Below, in pieces: positions 1 to 8,479 of a stretch of DNA of 56,340 nucleotides (position 1 is its first letter; each line of letters opens with the position of its first letter). The translations under genes were made by a program, and so were the position numbers. Below the pieces are notes generated by a model, which saw nothing but the letters and a program-made list of their open reading frames with translations, was not told where the DNA came from and made no database searches. Source of the DNA: Rhodospirillales bacterium (GTDB taxonomy: Bacteria; Pseudomonadota; Alphaproteobacteria; Rhodospirillales_A; JACZKS01); NCBI GenBank assembly GCA_018648445.1, contig JABGRG010000011.1, positions 1 to 56,340 on the forward strand, written 5' to 3'.

Positions 1-1
1 T

Positions 2-328
2 TCATTGCTGGCTCCGGCGGCGGACGTCATGCGTGACGCTCTGGCCGCGGTGCAAATGAATGCCCCGGTGGTGCCGGTGGTGGCCAACGTAACGGCTGAA
101 CCGGCCCAGGACCCCGAGGCAATTCGCGACCTTCTGGTGCGTCAGGTGACGGCCACCGTGCGCTGGCGCGAATGCGTTCTGGCCATGAAGGAACGCGGCG
201 TCGATACGCTGGTTGAAGTCGGCGCGGGCAAGGTGTTGACGGGATTGGCCCGGCGCATTGATCGCGAACTCACCGGCATCGCCGTTGGAACGCCGGAAGG
301 CATCGAAGAACTTGTGAAGACCCTTTGA
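2..328 (+). CDS. fabD: Malonyl-CoA:ACP transacylase, C-terminal part (5' end outside window)
   Basis: Only the last 108 codons are present; the frame is open to the window edge. The first visible residues (SLLAPAAD) match the FabD segment that follows the catalytic-region histidine (HSxLMxPAA), and the end (VEVGAGKVLTGLARRI) matches the usual FabD C terminus. FabD loads malonate from CoA onto acyl carrier protein to start chain elongation in type II fatty-acid synthesis in the cytoplasm. fabG follows after 14 bases, so the two are almost certainly cotranscribed. The active-site GHSLGE region lies outside the window. Confidence 0.93.
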   Translation, partial: SLLAPAADVMRDALAAVQMNAPVVPVVANVTAEPAQDPEAIRDLLVRQVTATVRWRECVLAMKERGVDTLVEVGAGKVLTGLARRIDRELTGIAVGTPEGIEELVKTL

Positions 329-342
329 AGGGAAAATAGCAA

Positions 343-1080
343 ATGATGGATTTTACGGGTAAATGCGCGTTGATCACCGGGGCCGCCGGCGGCATTGGCG
401 GGGCCATTGCGCGCCTGCTGCACAGCCAGGGCGCGGTCGTTGCGTTGACCGATATGAACCGCGAAGGCATGGACAAGCTGGCTGCCGAACTGGGCGAGCG
501 CGTTCATGTATTGGAGGCCAACCTGAGCGATCCGGAGGCTCCGGCCGAACTGGTGAAAAAGGCCGTGGAGGCCATGGAGCGCATCGACATTCTGGTCAAC
601 AATGCCGGACTGACGCGCGATAACCTGGCCATGCGCATGAAGGACGAGGACTGGCAACTGGTCATTGACGTCAACCTGACGGCGGCGTTCCGGCTGGCGC
701 GGGCCTGCATGCGCCCGATGATGAAGCAGCGTTTCGGGCGCGTTGTCGGCATCGCTTCCATCGTCGGCGTCACCGGCAATGCCGGACAGGTCAATTACGC
801 GGCTTCCAAGGGCGGCATGATCGCCATGTCCAAATCGCTGGCCCAGGAAGTGGCCGCGCGGGGCATCACCGTCAATTGCGTGGCGCCGGGCTTTATTGCC
901 ACGCCCATGACCGACGCCCTTTCGGACGAACAAAAAGACCGCCTGATCGCCGGAATTCCCGGCGGGCGTTTGGGAACGTCCGACGACGTGGCTGCATCGG
1001 TGGCGTTCCTGGCCAGTGACGAAGCCGCTTATGTCACCGGGCAGACCATCCACGTGAATGGTGGAATGGCGATGATCTAA
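343..1080 (+). CDS. fabG: 3-oxoacyl-[ACP] reductase FabG
   Basis: A 245-residue short-chain dehydrogenase that reduces 3-oxoacyl-ACP with NADPH in fatty-acid elongation. The Rossmann motif TGAAGGIG is at residues 12-19, NNAG near 86-89, and the catalytic Ser139, Tyr152 and Lys156 (YAASK) are all in place. The C terminus (YVTGQTIHVNGGMAM) is typical of FabG. Two ATGs lie in tandem at 343 and 346; either could be used. It sits between fabD and acpP, which separates it from the many generic SDR enzymes and supports the FabG call. Confidence 0.96.
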   Translation: MMDFTGKCALITGAAGGIGGAIARLLHSQGAVVALTDMNREGMDKLAAELGERVHVLEANLSDPEAPAELVKKAVEAMERIDILVNNAGLTRDNLAMRMKDEDWQLVIDVNLTAAFRLARACMRPMMKQRFGRVVGIASIVGVTGNAGQVNYAASKGGMIAMSKSLAQEVAARGITVNCVAPGFIATPMTDALSDEQKDRLIAGIPGGRLGTSDDVAASVAFLASDEAAYVTGQTIHVNGGMAMI

Positions 1081-1240
1081 GGCTTTTTGGGCGCTGGCCA
1101 AGGCCCGAAAAGTGTGTTACCAGAGGGCGAAATCGGTGCCCGTTTGGCCGATACGGAGTGTGTGTGAAATTTGTGTTGAATCTGGCGGAAAGCGTCCGGT
1201 TCATTTGTTTTGAGCCTAGAAAGAATTAAGGAAATTAACG

Positions 1241-1477
1241 ATGAGTGAAGTTGCTGATCGCGTAAAAAAAATCGTCGTGGAGCATCTCGGCGTGGATGAG
1301 TCCAAAGTGTCGGACAATGCCAGCTTCATTGATGATCTCGGCGCCGACAGCCTGGATACCGTTGAGCTTGTGATGGCGTTCGAAGAGGAATTCAACTGCG
1401 AAATTCCTGACGACGCGGCTGAGAAAATTCTCACCGTCAAGGACGCTATCGATTTTATCGGGTCCCAGGATTCTTAA
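1241..1477 (+). CDS. acpP: Acyl carrier protein
   Basis: A 78-residue acidic protein with the phosphopantetheine attachment motif [11 protein letters not shown]; the modified serine is Ser37. It carries growing acyl chains as thioesters for fatty-acid synthesis and donates them to phospholipid and lipid A synthesis. A ribosome-binding site (AAGGAAA) lies 7-13 bases before the ATG. The 160-base gap to fabG suggests acpP has its own promoter, as is usual for this highly expressed gene. fabF follows after 82 bases. Confidence 0.98.
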   Translation: MSEVADRVKKIVVEHLGVDESKVSDNASFIDDLGADSLDTVELVMAFEEEFNCEIPDDAAEKILTVKDAIDFIGSQDS

Positions 1478-1559
1478 ATTTCGTTTTGGTCGGAAAGGGG
1501 ACCCGCCCTCGTAGCTCGAGTGCCGCGGTGATCCCCGTCGCAACGGATCATCAGCCATC

Positions 1560-2822
1560 ATGAAACGTGTCGTTGTCACTGGTATGGGGCTCCTGACATC
1601 CTTGGGATGCGGAGTCAAACCCTGTTGGGAACGCCTGATTGCGGGCGGGTCCGGCATTCGGACGATCGAAAGCTTCGATGTCTCGGATATTACCGCGAAA
1701 ATTGGCGGTCAGGTGCCGGAGGGCGATACCGCCGACGGCTTGTTTCATGCCGATGACTGGCTGGCGCCCAAGGATGCCAGACGGGTCGATACGTTCATCC
1801 TGTACGGGATGACGGCGGCGACCCAGGCGGTTGAAGATTCCGGCTGGCAGCCGGAGACGGACGAACAAAAGTGCCGTACCGGCGTGATGATCGGTTCGGG
1901 CATCGGCGGCCTTGCCGAAATTGCCAAGGGCGCGGTGACGGTGGATACAAACATTCGCCGCCTCAGCCCGTTTTTCATTCCGGCCAGCCTGATTAATCTT
2001 GTTTCGGGCCACGTTTCCATCAAGTACGGCTTCAAGGGACCGAACCACGCGGTGGTGACCGCGTGCTCAACCGGCGCACACGCCATCGGTGACGCCGCCC
2101 GTCTGATTATGTGGGACGATGCCGATGTGATGATTGCCGGTGGCGCGGAAGCGGCGATTTGCCGGCTCGGCATGGCCGGGTTCGCCCGCGCCAACGCCCT
2201 TTCAACCGGATACAACGATGAACCGGCGCGGGCTTCGCGCCCGTGGGACCGTGACCGTGACGGTTTCGTTATGGGCGACGGCTCAGGCATCGTCGTTCTG
2301 GAAGAGCTGGAGCACGCCAAGAAGCGTGGCGCCAAAATTTACGGCGAGATTGTCGGCTACGGCATGTCCGGCGACGCCAACCATATTACGGCCCCTGCCG
2401 AAGACGGAAACGGCGCGTTCCGCTCCATGACCGCAGCGGTAAACCGGGCCGGTCTCAACCCCGAAGATATCGATTACGTCAACGCGCACGGCACTTCGAC
2501 GCCGCTGGGTGACGAAATCGAGTTCGGCGCCGTCAAGCGGCTGTTTGGCGATGCGGCGGGCAAGCTGTCCATGTCATCGACCAAATCTGCCGTCGGCCAT
2601 TGCCTGGGCGCCGCCGGTGCGGTCGAGGCCATTTTCTCGATCATGGCAATGAACGAAGGCATCGCGCCGCCGACGCTGAACCTCGACAATCCTTCGGACA
2701 GTTGCGTTGGCATCGATCTGGTGCCGCACAAGGCCAGGGAGCGGGAAATTCGAGCCATCCTGTCCAACTCGTTCGGGTTTGGTGGCACCAACGCGTCGCT
2801 CGTGTTCAAAGCTTTTTCGTAA
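1560..2822 (+). CDS. fabF: 3-oxoacyl-[ACP] synthase II FabF
   Basis: A 420-residue condensing enzyme of full family length that elongates acyl-ACP with malonyl-ACP. The Cys-His-His active site is visible: Cys169 in VVTACSTGAH, His310 in NAHGTSTPLGD and His347 in SAVGHCLGAAG. The C terminus (NSFGFGGTNASLVF) is the standard glycine-rich ending. Cys-His-His rather than Cys-His-Asn, together with linkage to acpP, fits FabF. No strong Shine-Dalgarno precedes the ATG; an upstream region with CGGAAAGGGGA is about 60 bases away. Confidence 0.97.
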   Translation: MKRVVVTGMGLLTSLGCGVKPCWERLIAGGSGIRTIESFDVSDITAKIGGQVPEGDTADGLFHADDWLAPKDARRVDTFILYGMTAATQAVEDSGWQPETDEQKCRTGVMIGSGIGGLAEIAKGAVTVDTNIRRLSPFFIPASLINLVSGHVSIKYGFKGPNHAVVTACSTGAHAIGDAARLIMWDDADVMIAGGAEAAICRLGMAGFARANALSTGYNDEPARASRPWDRDRDGFVMGDGSGIVVLEELEHAKKRGAKIYGEIVGYGMSGDANHITAPAEDGNGAFRSMTAAVNRAGLNPEDIDYVNAHGTSTPLGDEIEFGAVKRLFGDAAGKLSMSSTKSAVGHCLGAAGAVEAIFSIMAMNEGIAPPTLNLDNPSDSCVGIDLVPHKAREREIRAILSNSFGFGGTNASLVFKAFS

Positions 2823-2828
2823 GGCGCG

Positions 2829-3812
2829 ATGCGCCGGGTCTTCCTTAGTCTCGTTGCGCTACTCGTCCTTTCAGCTATCGCGGCGGGTGGCGTCTACGTT
2901 TGGGGTCATGCCCAGTTCACGCGGCCCGGCCCGCTGGCGGCCCCGGTCACAATCGTCATTCCAAAGGGTAAAGGGCTGGCAGCCATTGCCGGGCGTTTAA
3001 CCGAGGCCGGCGTTGTCGCCAATCCCATCATATTTCGCCTGGGCGCACGCTTGATCAAAGCTGACAAGGGCTTGCAGGCCGGCGAGTACGCGTTCCCGGT
3101 GGCGATCAGCATGCGCGAGGTTTTGGAACTCCTGAACAGCGGGAAAACCGTTGTCCGGCGTTTTACCGTCGTCGAGGGAATGACGGCTGCCAAGATCGTA
3201 AAACTTCTGACGGCGCTGGACGGATTGAGCGGGGATATCGCGCAGCCTCCGGGCGAGGGGGAACTGCTTCCGGAGACGTATCATTTTTCCTATGGTGATA
3301 CCCGTAACGATGTCGTCGATAGAATGGCCGGAGCCATGACCCGCACGCTGCGCGAACTTTGGCCCGCCCGCGCACCCGGCCTTCCTTTGAAGAATGAACT
3401 CGAGGCGGTGGTTCTGGCTTCAATGATCGAGAAGGAAACGGGGCTGGCGGACGAGCGCGCCCGCGTCGCCGCCGTTTTCGTCAATCGATTGGCCCGGGGC
3501 ATGCGCCTGCAGTCGGACCCGACGGTCGTTTACGCGTTGACCGAAGGTAAGGGCGATCTGGGCCGAACGCTGACGCGGGCCGATCTGAAAACTCCATCCC
3601 CCTACAACACTTACGTGAACAAGGGGCTGCCACCCGCGCCGATCTGCAATCCCGGCCGGGAATCACTGGTCGCGGCGTTGCATCCGGCGAAAACGAAAGA
3701 GCTTTACTTCGTTGCCGACGGATCGGGCGGTCACCTTTTCGCCAGCAACCTGGCGCAGCACAACCGCAACGTCGCGCGCTGGCGCAAAATCCGGAAGCAG
3801 CAAAAAAAATAG
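2829..3812 (+). CDS. mltG: Endolytic murein transglycosylase MltG (YceG family)
   Basis: A 327-residue inner-membrane protein, six bases after fabF and probably cotranscribed. Residues 4-25 form one membrane anchor; the rest is periplasmic. A LysM-like segment (IVIPKGKGLAAIAGRL) is followed by the YceG catalytic domain, with the catalytic glutamate (Glu201) in SMIEKETG and the conserved LQSDPTVVYAL and SPYNTY blocks. MltG cuts nascent glycan strands and is thought to set their length as a terminator of polymerisation. The fabF-mltG pairing is common in proteobacteria. It ends one base before the convergent SDR gene. Confidence 0.95.
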   Translation: MRRVFLSLVALLVLSAIAAGGVYVWGHAQFTRPGPLAAPVTIVIPKGKGLAAIAGRLTEAGVVANPIIFRLGARLIKADKGLQAGEYAFPVAISMREVLELLNSGKTVVRRFTVVEGMTAAKIVKLLTALDGLSGDIAQPPGEGELLPETYHFSYGDTRNDVVDRMAGAMTRTLRELWPARAPGLPLKNELEAVVLASMIEKETGLADERARVAAVFVNRLARGMRLQSDPTVVYALTEGKGDLGRTLTRADLKTPSPYNTYVNKGLPPAPICNPGRESLVAALHPAKTKELYFVADGSGGHLFASNLAQHNRNVARWRKIRKQQKK

Positions 3813-3813
3813 A

Positions 3814-4575
3814 TTAGTCGGGATTCTTGGGCAGCTTGCGAAACAGCGGGTCTGTCCACGAAATTGGCAGCACCTGCATCAGCCAAACGAGAAAATGCAT
3901 GGGCCAGGGAAAGGCAATGCGCGATTTGTTGCGCTCCAGGCCTCGCCTGATAATCCGCGCCGCCTTATCGGCAGGCATAATAAGGGGCATGGGATATTGG
4001 TTGGTGTCGGTCATGGCGCTGACCACGTAGCCCGGACAAATCACGCTAACCCGAATTCCGTTGGCCCACAATTGCCCGCGAAGGCCCTCACCCCAGCTTT
4101 TGACGGCGGCCTTGCCGGCGGCGTAGGCGGACGTTCCGGGCAATCCGCGAAAACCGGCGACGGAACTCATGATCGCGATCTGCCCGGCGCGGCGAGCCTG
4201 CATGCGCGGGATCGCCGGAAGGACGGTATTGAGAACGCCATCCACATTGACCGCAAAAATTTCACGAACCTTGTCGAACTTCTCGTCCGCCCTTGCCGTT
4301 CCCGACGAAATTCCCGCGTTGGCCACCAAAAGATCGATGGGATGGGCGTCGTCGATTTCGCCGATCCAGCTTTCGACGGTTTCGCGCTCGCATATGTCCA
4401 GGGTCTTGAGTGTGACCTGCGCGCCCAGGCTCTCGCATTCGCGCCCCACCGCCTGCAATCGTTCCGCATTTCGCCCGGTAAGGGCCAAGAAAACGCCCGG
4501 TTGCGCGTACTCTTTGGCCAGCGCCGCCCCGATGCCACTGGACGCCCCGGTGATCAATATGGATTGGTTGGTCAT
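3814..4575 (-). CDS. Short-chain dehydrogenase/reductase of unknown substrate
   Basis: A 253-residue classical SDR. The cofactor motif TGASSGIG is at residues 9-16, NAG at 86-88, the catalytic serine at 137-138 (MSSVAG) and the YxxxK pair at Tyr151 and Lys155. Asn110 (FAVNVDG) completes the catalytic tetrad. The C-terminal segment (WPMHFLVWLMQVLPISW) is hydrophobic and may bind a membrane or lipid substrate, as in DltE/YbbO-like SDRs. It converges on mltG with one base between the stops, so it is a separate transcription unit. The substrate cannot be told from the sequence. Confidence 0.9.
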   Translation of the reverse strand: MTNQSILITGASSGIGAALAKEYAQPGVFLALTGRNAERLQAVGRECESLGAQVTLKTLDICERETVESWIGEIDDAHPIDLLVANAGISSGTARADEKFDKVREIFAVNVDGVLNTVLPAIPRMQARRAGQIAIMSSVAGFRGLPGTSAYAAGKAAVKSWGEGLRGQLWANGIRVSVICPGYVVSAMTDTNQYPMPLIMPADKAARIIRRGLERNKSRIAFPWPMHFLVWLMQVLPISWTDPLFRKLPKNPD

Positions 4576-4669
4576 TTTTGCGCACCCGCCGCGTTGCTTT
4601 TCCGACTTGCCGTCAAATTGACAGCTTCTCGTCTGCGTAACAAGATGTAGTAGGGGGCGGTGGGCGGAC

Positions 4670-4684
4670 TAGGGAATTTCCCTA
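4670..4684. promoter_or_regulatory. Palindromic operator-like site between divergent genes
   Basis: A perfect inverted repeat, TAGGGAA-T-TTCCCTA, with seven-base arms around one central base. It lies in the 210-base intergenic region between the minus-strand SDR (start at 4575) and the plus-strand one-TM protein (start at 4786). Placement and symmetry suggest a dimeric regulator site controlling one or both genes. The regulator is unknown. A second, unsymmetrical GGGGGAAAT tract follows at 4692-4700. Confidence 0.45.
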
Positions 4685-4785
4685 CGAAAGTGGGGGAAAT
4701 CCGCACTTACGACACAAACAACGCCCTGCCTACAATTCCTCAGCGTTTGCTCTGTGTGCCACATTGAAGGTTGGTTTTTCAATCC

Positions 4786-5577
4786 ATGAACGATGAACCG
4801 AAAGTAGACGATCTACAGGAAGATGCGGATCCCGGTGCCGAGGACGGTTTTACGGCGTCCAAAAAGCCGGGCAAGCTGGCCCGCAATCTCGTAATTTCCT
4901 GCGTCGGCACACTGGTCGCGGCGTTGTCCGTATGGCTGGTTATTGCCGCTCCGGAACTGATGAAGCGCTTCGGCCCACCGCCTCCGCCTCCGTTGACGGC
5001 CGAGCAACAAATCGAACTAAAGGCCAAGGAAGCCGAGAGAACGGCGAGTTGGCAGAATTATCACTGCAACCTGTTTCATCACTATTATGACGGTACGGAA
5101 TCCGAAGCGCCGATGAGTGAAATTCTCGGTCTTGGCGTCGGGGCCGATCAAAAAGCAATCGGGGAACGGTGCAAGGAACTCCTGCCCGTTGTTCGTTCGC
5201 TTGGCGGCTGGCCGACTGGTCGTCCGCAGCAAGACAACATTGTCGTTTGCGAAGGTTTCAGGTTCCTCCTCAAGGGCGGTCTTCCCTTGGAGATCAGGCC
5301 GAGGCGCGAAGGTCTGGCACACAGCGTGGTGCATTTCCGCCTTGGTGGAGACAGATACGAAACTCAGAAAGTCCAGGTCGGACAACCGACCACCGTCGGA
5401 CCGTTTACGCCTCTCGTTGTTCAGGCCGATGAGCAATGCGTCGTCGTTGCCGTATCGCGTGTGGGCCGGAAGGCCGCTGTGGCGGGGCGTGTCGTCCGCG
5501 TCAAAGAAACAACGCCTGAGACGGCGCATTACAACACTGTTCAGTGGTACGGGGGCCGACCCGCCGTGCCGAATTGA
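4786..5577 (+). CDS. Hypothetical single-span membrane protein with proline tract
   Basis: A 263-residue protein I do not recognise. An acidic, cytoplasm-like N tail (residues 1-25) is followed by a basic patch (KKPGKLAR), one membrane helix (about 35-55), a run of six prolines (64-69) and a charged helix-like stretch. The remaining ~170 residues would be outside the inner membrane and contain four cysteines (Cys94, near 134, 157 and 217) that could form two disulfides. The start at 4786 was chosen over a TTG at 4771 because the acidic N terminus then begins with Met-Asn-Asp-Glu. It is divergent from the SDR and followed by yicC after 139 bases. Confidence 0.75.
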   Translation: MNDEPKVDDLQEDADPGAEDGFTASKKPGKLARNLVISCVGTLVAALSVWLVIAAPELMKRFGPPPPPPLTAEQQIELKAKEAERTASWQNYHCNLFHHYYDGTESEAPMSEILGLGVGADQKAIGERCKELLPVVRSLGGWPTGRPQQDNIVVCEGFRFLLKGGLPLEIRPRREGLAHSVVHFRLGGDRYETQKVQVGQPTTVGPFTPLVVQADEQCVVVAVSRVGRKAAVAGRVVRVKETTPETAHYNTVQWYGGRPAVPN

Positions 5578-5716
5578 AGCGCCACCCCGTCGTACGGTTG
5601 CATCAAATTTCTGAAATCATTCATGCCGCAAATAGGTCAAACGCATACGTCGCGGGTTGTTGAACCGCGAGTGCGAGGATATAACGGGGCCTTCCCAATT
5701 AAGTGTAGGAGGTCCC

Positions 5717-6607
5717 TTGGCCGTTTCCTCAATGACCGGGTTTTCACGTGCCCAGGGCCGCAACGACGTAAGCTCGTGGGTCTGGGAGGTAAAAAGCGTC
5801 AACGGACGTGGGTTGGATATCCGCTGCCGCATGCCCGGTGGATTGGATCACCTTGATCAGCCCGTTCGGCGGCGCGCGCAGGCGATTTTCAAACGCGGCA
5901 GCATTACCTTAAATCTGAATATCGAGAGAACCGGAAAGGAAGTGGCTTACCGGGTCAATCAGGCCGTTTTGGACGAAGTCATCGGCCTGCTGCCGGAAAT
6001 CCAGGCGCGGATTCCCGGGGCCAGCGCGCCCAGTCTGGATGGTATTTTCGCCCTTCGCGGGGTTATCGAAACGGCGGACGATTCCATCGACGAGGACGAT
6101 CAGGCGGCTTTCGATGTCGAGATACTGGAAAGTCTGGACGCGGCCTTGCAATCTCTATTGGCGGCTCGCCAATCGGAAGGCGAGCGTCTGGCCGGAATCC
6201 TTTCATCGCAGTTGGACGAGGTCGCCGAGCTTTGTGTCGAGGCCGAAGCCCTGACCGCGATGCAGCCCCAAACCATCCGCGAACGCCTGAACCGGCAAAT
6301 CTCGGCGCTGATCGAGGATACCCCGACTGTTTCCGAGGAGCGGTTGGCGCAGGAGGCGGCGGTGCTGATGACCAAGGCCGATCCGCGCGAGGAACTGGAT
6401 CGATTGAAAGCCCATCTTGAAGCGGCGCGCGGACTTATGGGCGAAGACAAACCCATAGGCCGACGTTTCGATTTCTTGTGTCAGGAGTTTAACCGCGAAG
6501 CCAACACGCTGTGTTCGAAAGCGGCGGACCTGGAATTGAGCCGACGGGGGCTGGCCCTGAAGGCGGTGATCGACCAATTGCGCGAGCAGGTGCAGAACGT
6601 TGAATAG
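5717..6607 (+). CDS. yicC: YicC family endoribonuclease
   Basis: A YicC protein of about 296 residues. The N terminus reads SSMTGFSRAQG, the signature of the family, and the C terminus (QEFNREANTLCSKA, followed by LKAVIDQLREQVQNVE) matches the DUF1732 C-terminal domain. YicC members are RNA endonucleases; E. coli YicC affects decay of the small RNA RyhB. The TTG at 5717 is chosen because an exact AGGAGG lies at 5707-5712; the alternative is ATG 5732. The gene overlaps or abuts gmk, an arrangement usual for yicC-gmk. Confidence 0.92.
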   Translation: MAVSSMTGFSRAQGRNDVSSWVWEVKSVNGRGLDIRCRMPGGLDHLDQPVRRRAQAIFKRGSITLNLNIERTGKEVAYRVNQAVLDEVIGLLPEIQARIPGASAPSLDGIFALRGVIETADDSIDEDDQAAFDVEILESLDAALQSLLAARQSEGERLAGILSSQLDEVAELCVEAEALTAMQPQTIRERLNRQISALIEDTPTVSEERLAQEAAVLMTKADPREELDRLKAHLEAARGLMGEDKPIGRRFDFLCQEFNREANTLCSKAADLELSRRGLALKAVIDQLREQVQNVE

Positions 6608-6638
6608 CAAAGTAAATGAGGCTGAAAACCTTCCGGTT

Positions 6639-7262
6639 ATGTCCCGGCGCGGACTGATGCTCGTTCTTTCCTCGCCCTCGGGCGCGGGCAAGACGACGAT
6701 TTCGCGATCACTGCTGGAGCGGGACGAAAATTTGTCGCTTTCCATTTCGGCAACGACGCGCTCGCCGCGGCCGGGCGAGGAAAACGGCAAGGACTATCTG
6801 TTCGTTTCCGAGGCGAAATTCCGGCAAATGGTGGATGGCGAAGCGTTTCTGGAACACGCTCACGTTTTTGACCATAGCTACGGCACGCCGAAAGGGGCCG
6901 TGGAAGCCGCCTTGAGCGAGGGACGTGACGTTCTGTTCGATGTTGATTGGCAGGGTGCGCAACAGCTAGCCCATAACGCAGGCGACGATCTGGTCAGCGT
7001 CTTCATATTGCCACCGTCGCATGACGAACTGGAACGCAGGCTTCATAAACGAGCCCAGGATCCCGACGATGTGGTGCGCCGCCGCATGGACAAGGCCGCT
7101 TCCGAAATGAGCCATTGGGAAGCCTACGACTACATCATCGTAAACTCGGATGTGGACGAGAGCGTGGCCAGCGTGCAGGCTATCCTGGCCGCCGAACGCC
7201 TGCGCCGGAAACGCCGGCTTGACCTTCCGGCCTTTGTGGCGCGCCTGTGCGATGGGAATTAA
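6639..7262 (+). CDS. gmk: Guanylate kinase
   Basis: Phosphorylates GMP to GDP with ATP. From ATG 6639 the protein is 207 residues, the normal length, and begins MSRRGLMLVLSSPSGAGKTT with the P-loop at about residues 11-20. The GMP-binding motifs TTRSPRPGE and DWQGAQQL, and the lid arginines (RRRMDKAASE), are present. A TTG at 6600 would add 13 residues and overlap the end of yicC; homology favours 6639. A hairpin follows the stop codon at 7275-7297. Confidence 0.95.
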   Translation: MSRRGLMLVLSSPSGAGKTTISRSLLERDENLSLSISATTRSPRPGEENGKDYLFVSEAKFRQMVDGEAFLEHAHVFDHSYGTPKGAVEAALSEGRDVLFDVDWQGAQQLAHNAGDDLVSVFILPPSHDELERRLHKRAQDPDDVVRRRMDKAASEMSHWEAYDYIIVNSDVDESVASVQAILAAERLRRKRRLDLPAFVARLCDGN

Positions 7263-7274
7263 CTGAAAAAAAAG

Positions 7275-7297
7275 ACCGGGCCAAAAAAGGGCCCGGT
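7275..7297. terminator. Hairpin after gmk, terminator-like but with its T tract on the minus strand
   Basis: ACCGGGCC and GGCCCGGT form a perfect eight-base-pair stem around a seven-base loop. On the plus strand it is preceded by eight A residues and followed only by GAGTTTAAC, so it lacks a proper U tract. Read on the minus strand it is followed by CTTTTTTTT, a textbook intrinsic terminator, although no minus-strand gene ends here. It may act weakly in both directions, ending the gmk message and blocking antisense transcription. Confidence 0.6.
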
Positions 7298-7459
7298 GAG
7301 TTTAACAGGGAGGCAAATGAACTCTAGGAGAGTAGGGAACGACCTTCAATTCATGATGTAATAATGCCCAAAAGATTTCGTGCAGTCAGTGACTTGGATC
7401 ACATTTAAATAAAAAGTTATTCAAAGAAAAAAAGATGCTCGGCGGCTGGAGAGTAGTTG

Positions 7460-8479
7460 ATGGATAGCCTTTTCGTAATTGATCCCGGACCGTTTGCGAC
7501 CATTCAGGATCTCGGGCGCTTCGGTTATCAGTGCTTCGGTGTTTCGGTATCCGGTGCGATGGACGAAAACGCCCTTCGTGTTGCCAATATTCTGGTCGGA
7601 AATGGCGAAGGCGAAGCGGCAATCGAGTTTACCCTCGCAGGGGGAAGCTATCGTGTCGAAGCCGACGTTTGCCGGGTGGCCGTGGCAGGCGGCGACTTTC
7701 CCGTATCCATCAACGATATTCCGGCCAGCAGTCATGCCTGCCACACATTGGGCCGCGGCGATCGTATCGCTATCGGACATGCCACAACGGGTGCCCGCGG
7801 GTATCTGGCGGTCGCCGGGGGCTTCGATCTTCCCGAAGACCTAGGCAGCCGTTCAACCCATATCCGATCCGCTCTGGGCGGACTGAACGGCGAAGGGCTT
7901 TCCGCTGGCGCTCGTATTTCATTGCGTGCGCCCGGCGCGCTCGACGGTCCCGACCTGTCGCTTCCTTTCGCCCTTTGGCCTCACGGCGAGGGCTCCATTC
8001 GCGTGGTCCTGGGGCCGCAGGATTATTTGTTCACGCAGGCCGGAATCGAGACCCTGCTATCCTCCGAATATAAGGTGTCGCCCAAGTCCGATCGCATGGG
8101 ATGCCGGTTGGACGGACCGGTCGTAGAACATGCCGGGGACTTCAACATTGTTTCCGACGGTATTGCGCGGGGCAGCATCCAGATCGTCGGAGACGGCCAA
8201 CCCATCGTCTTGCTCGCCGACCGCCAGACCACCGGCGGCTACGCCAAAATCGCGACCATCATTTCTGCCGATCTACCATTATTCGCGCAACGCAGACCGG
8301 GCCAATCGGTACGCTTCGAGGCCATATCCATCACCGAGGCCGAAAATTTGCGTGAAACCATGTTGGACGGCCTGGAACACCTGAGGGAATCAATGGTCGC
8401 CACGGGCTCCGCAAACCGCGAAACCGAACACCTCCTGCGCACCAACCTGATCGACGGCGTCGTCGGCGGGGTTTACTGA
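7460..8479 (+). CDS. Biotin-dependent carboxyltransferase family protein, PxpC/KipA-like (orphan)
   Basis: A 339-residue protein with the complete AHS2/CT_A_B domain: PGPFATIQDLGRFGYQ near the N terminus, AVAGGFD, and the closing GGY-type segment (DRQTTGGYAKIATI). In well-studied bacteria PxpC works with PxpA and PxpB (KipI-like) as an ATP-dependent 5-oxoprolinase that opens pyroglutamate to glutamate. Neither partner is in this window, which is odd because the B and C genes are normally adjacent. GGAGAG lies six bases before the ATG at 7460. Its stop overlaps that of the convergent rsmA by seven bases. The exact substrate is uncertain. Confidence 0.85.
   Translation: MDSLFVIDPGPFATIQDLGRFGYQCFGVSVSGAMDENALRVANILVGNGEGEAAIEFTLAGGSYRVEADVCRVAVAGGDFPVSINDIPASSHACHTLGRGDRIAIGHATTGARGYLAVAGGFDLPEDLGSRSTHIRSALGGLNGEGLSAGARISLRAPGALDGPDLSLPFALWPHGEGSIRVVLGPQDYLFTQAGIETLLSSEYKVSPKSDRMGCRLDGPVVEHAGDFNIVSDGIARGSIQIVGDGQPIVLLADRQTTGGYAKIATIISADLPLFAQRRPGQSVRFEAISITEAENLRETMLDGLEHLRESMVATGSANRETEHLLRTNLIDGVVGGVY

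Noticed and set aside
142..1101. A 319-codon minus-strand frame opposite fabD-fabG
   Set aside because: It mirrors codon structure of the real genes, has no family signal and no plausible ribosome-binding site.
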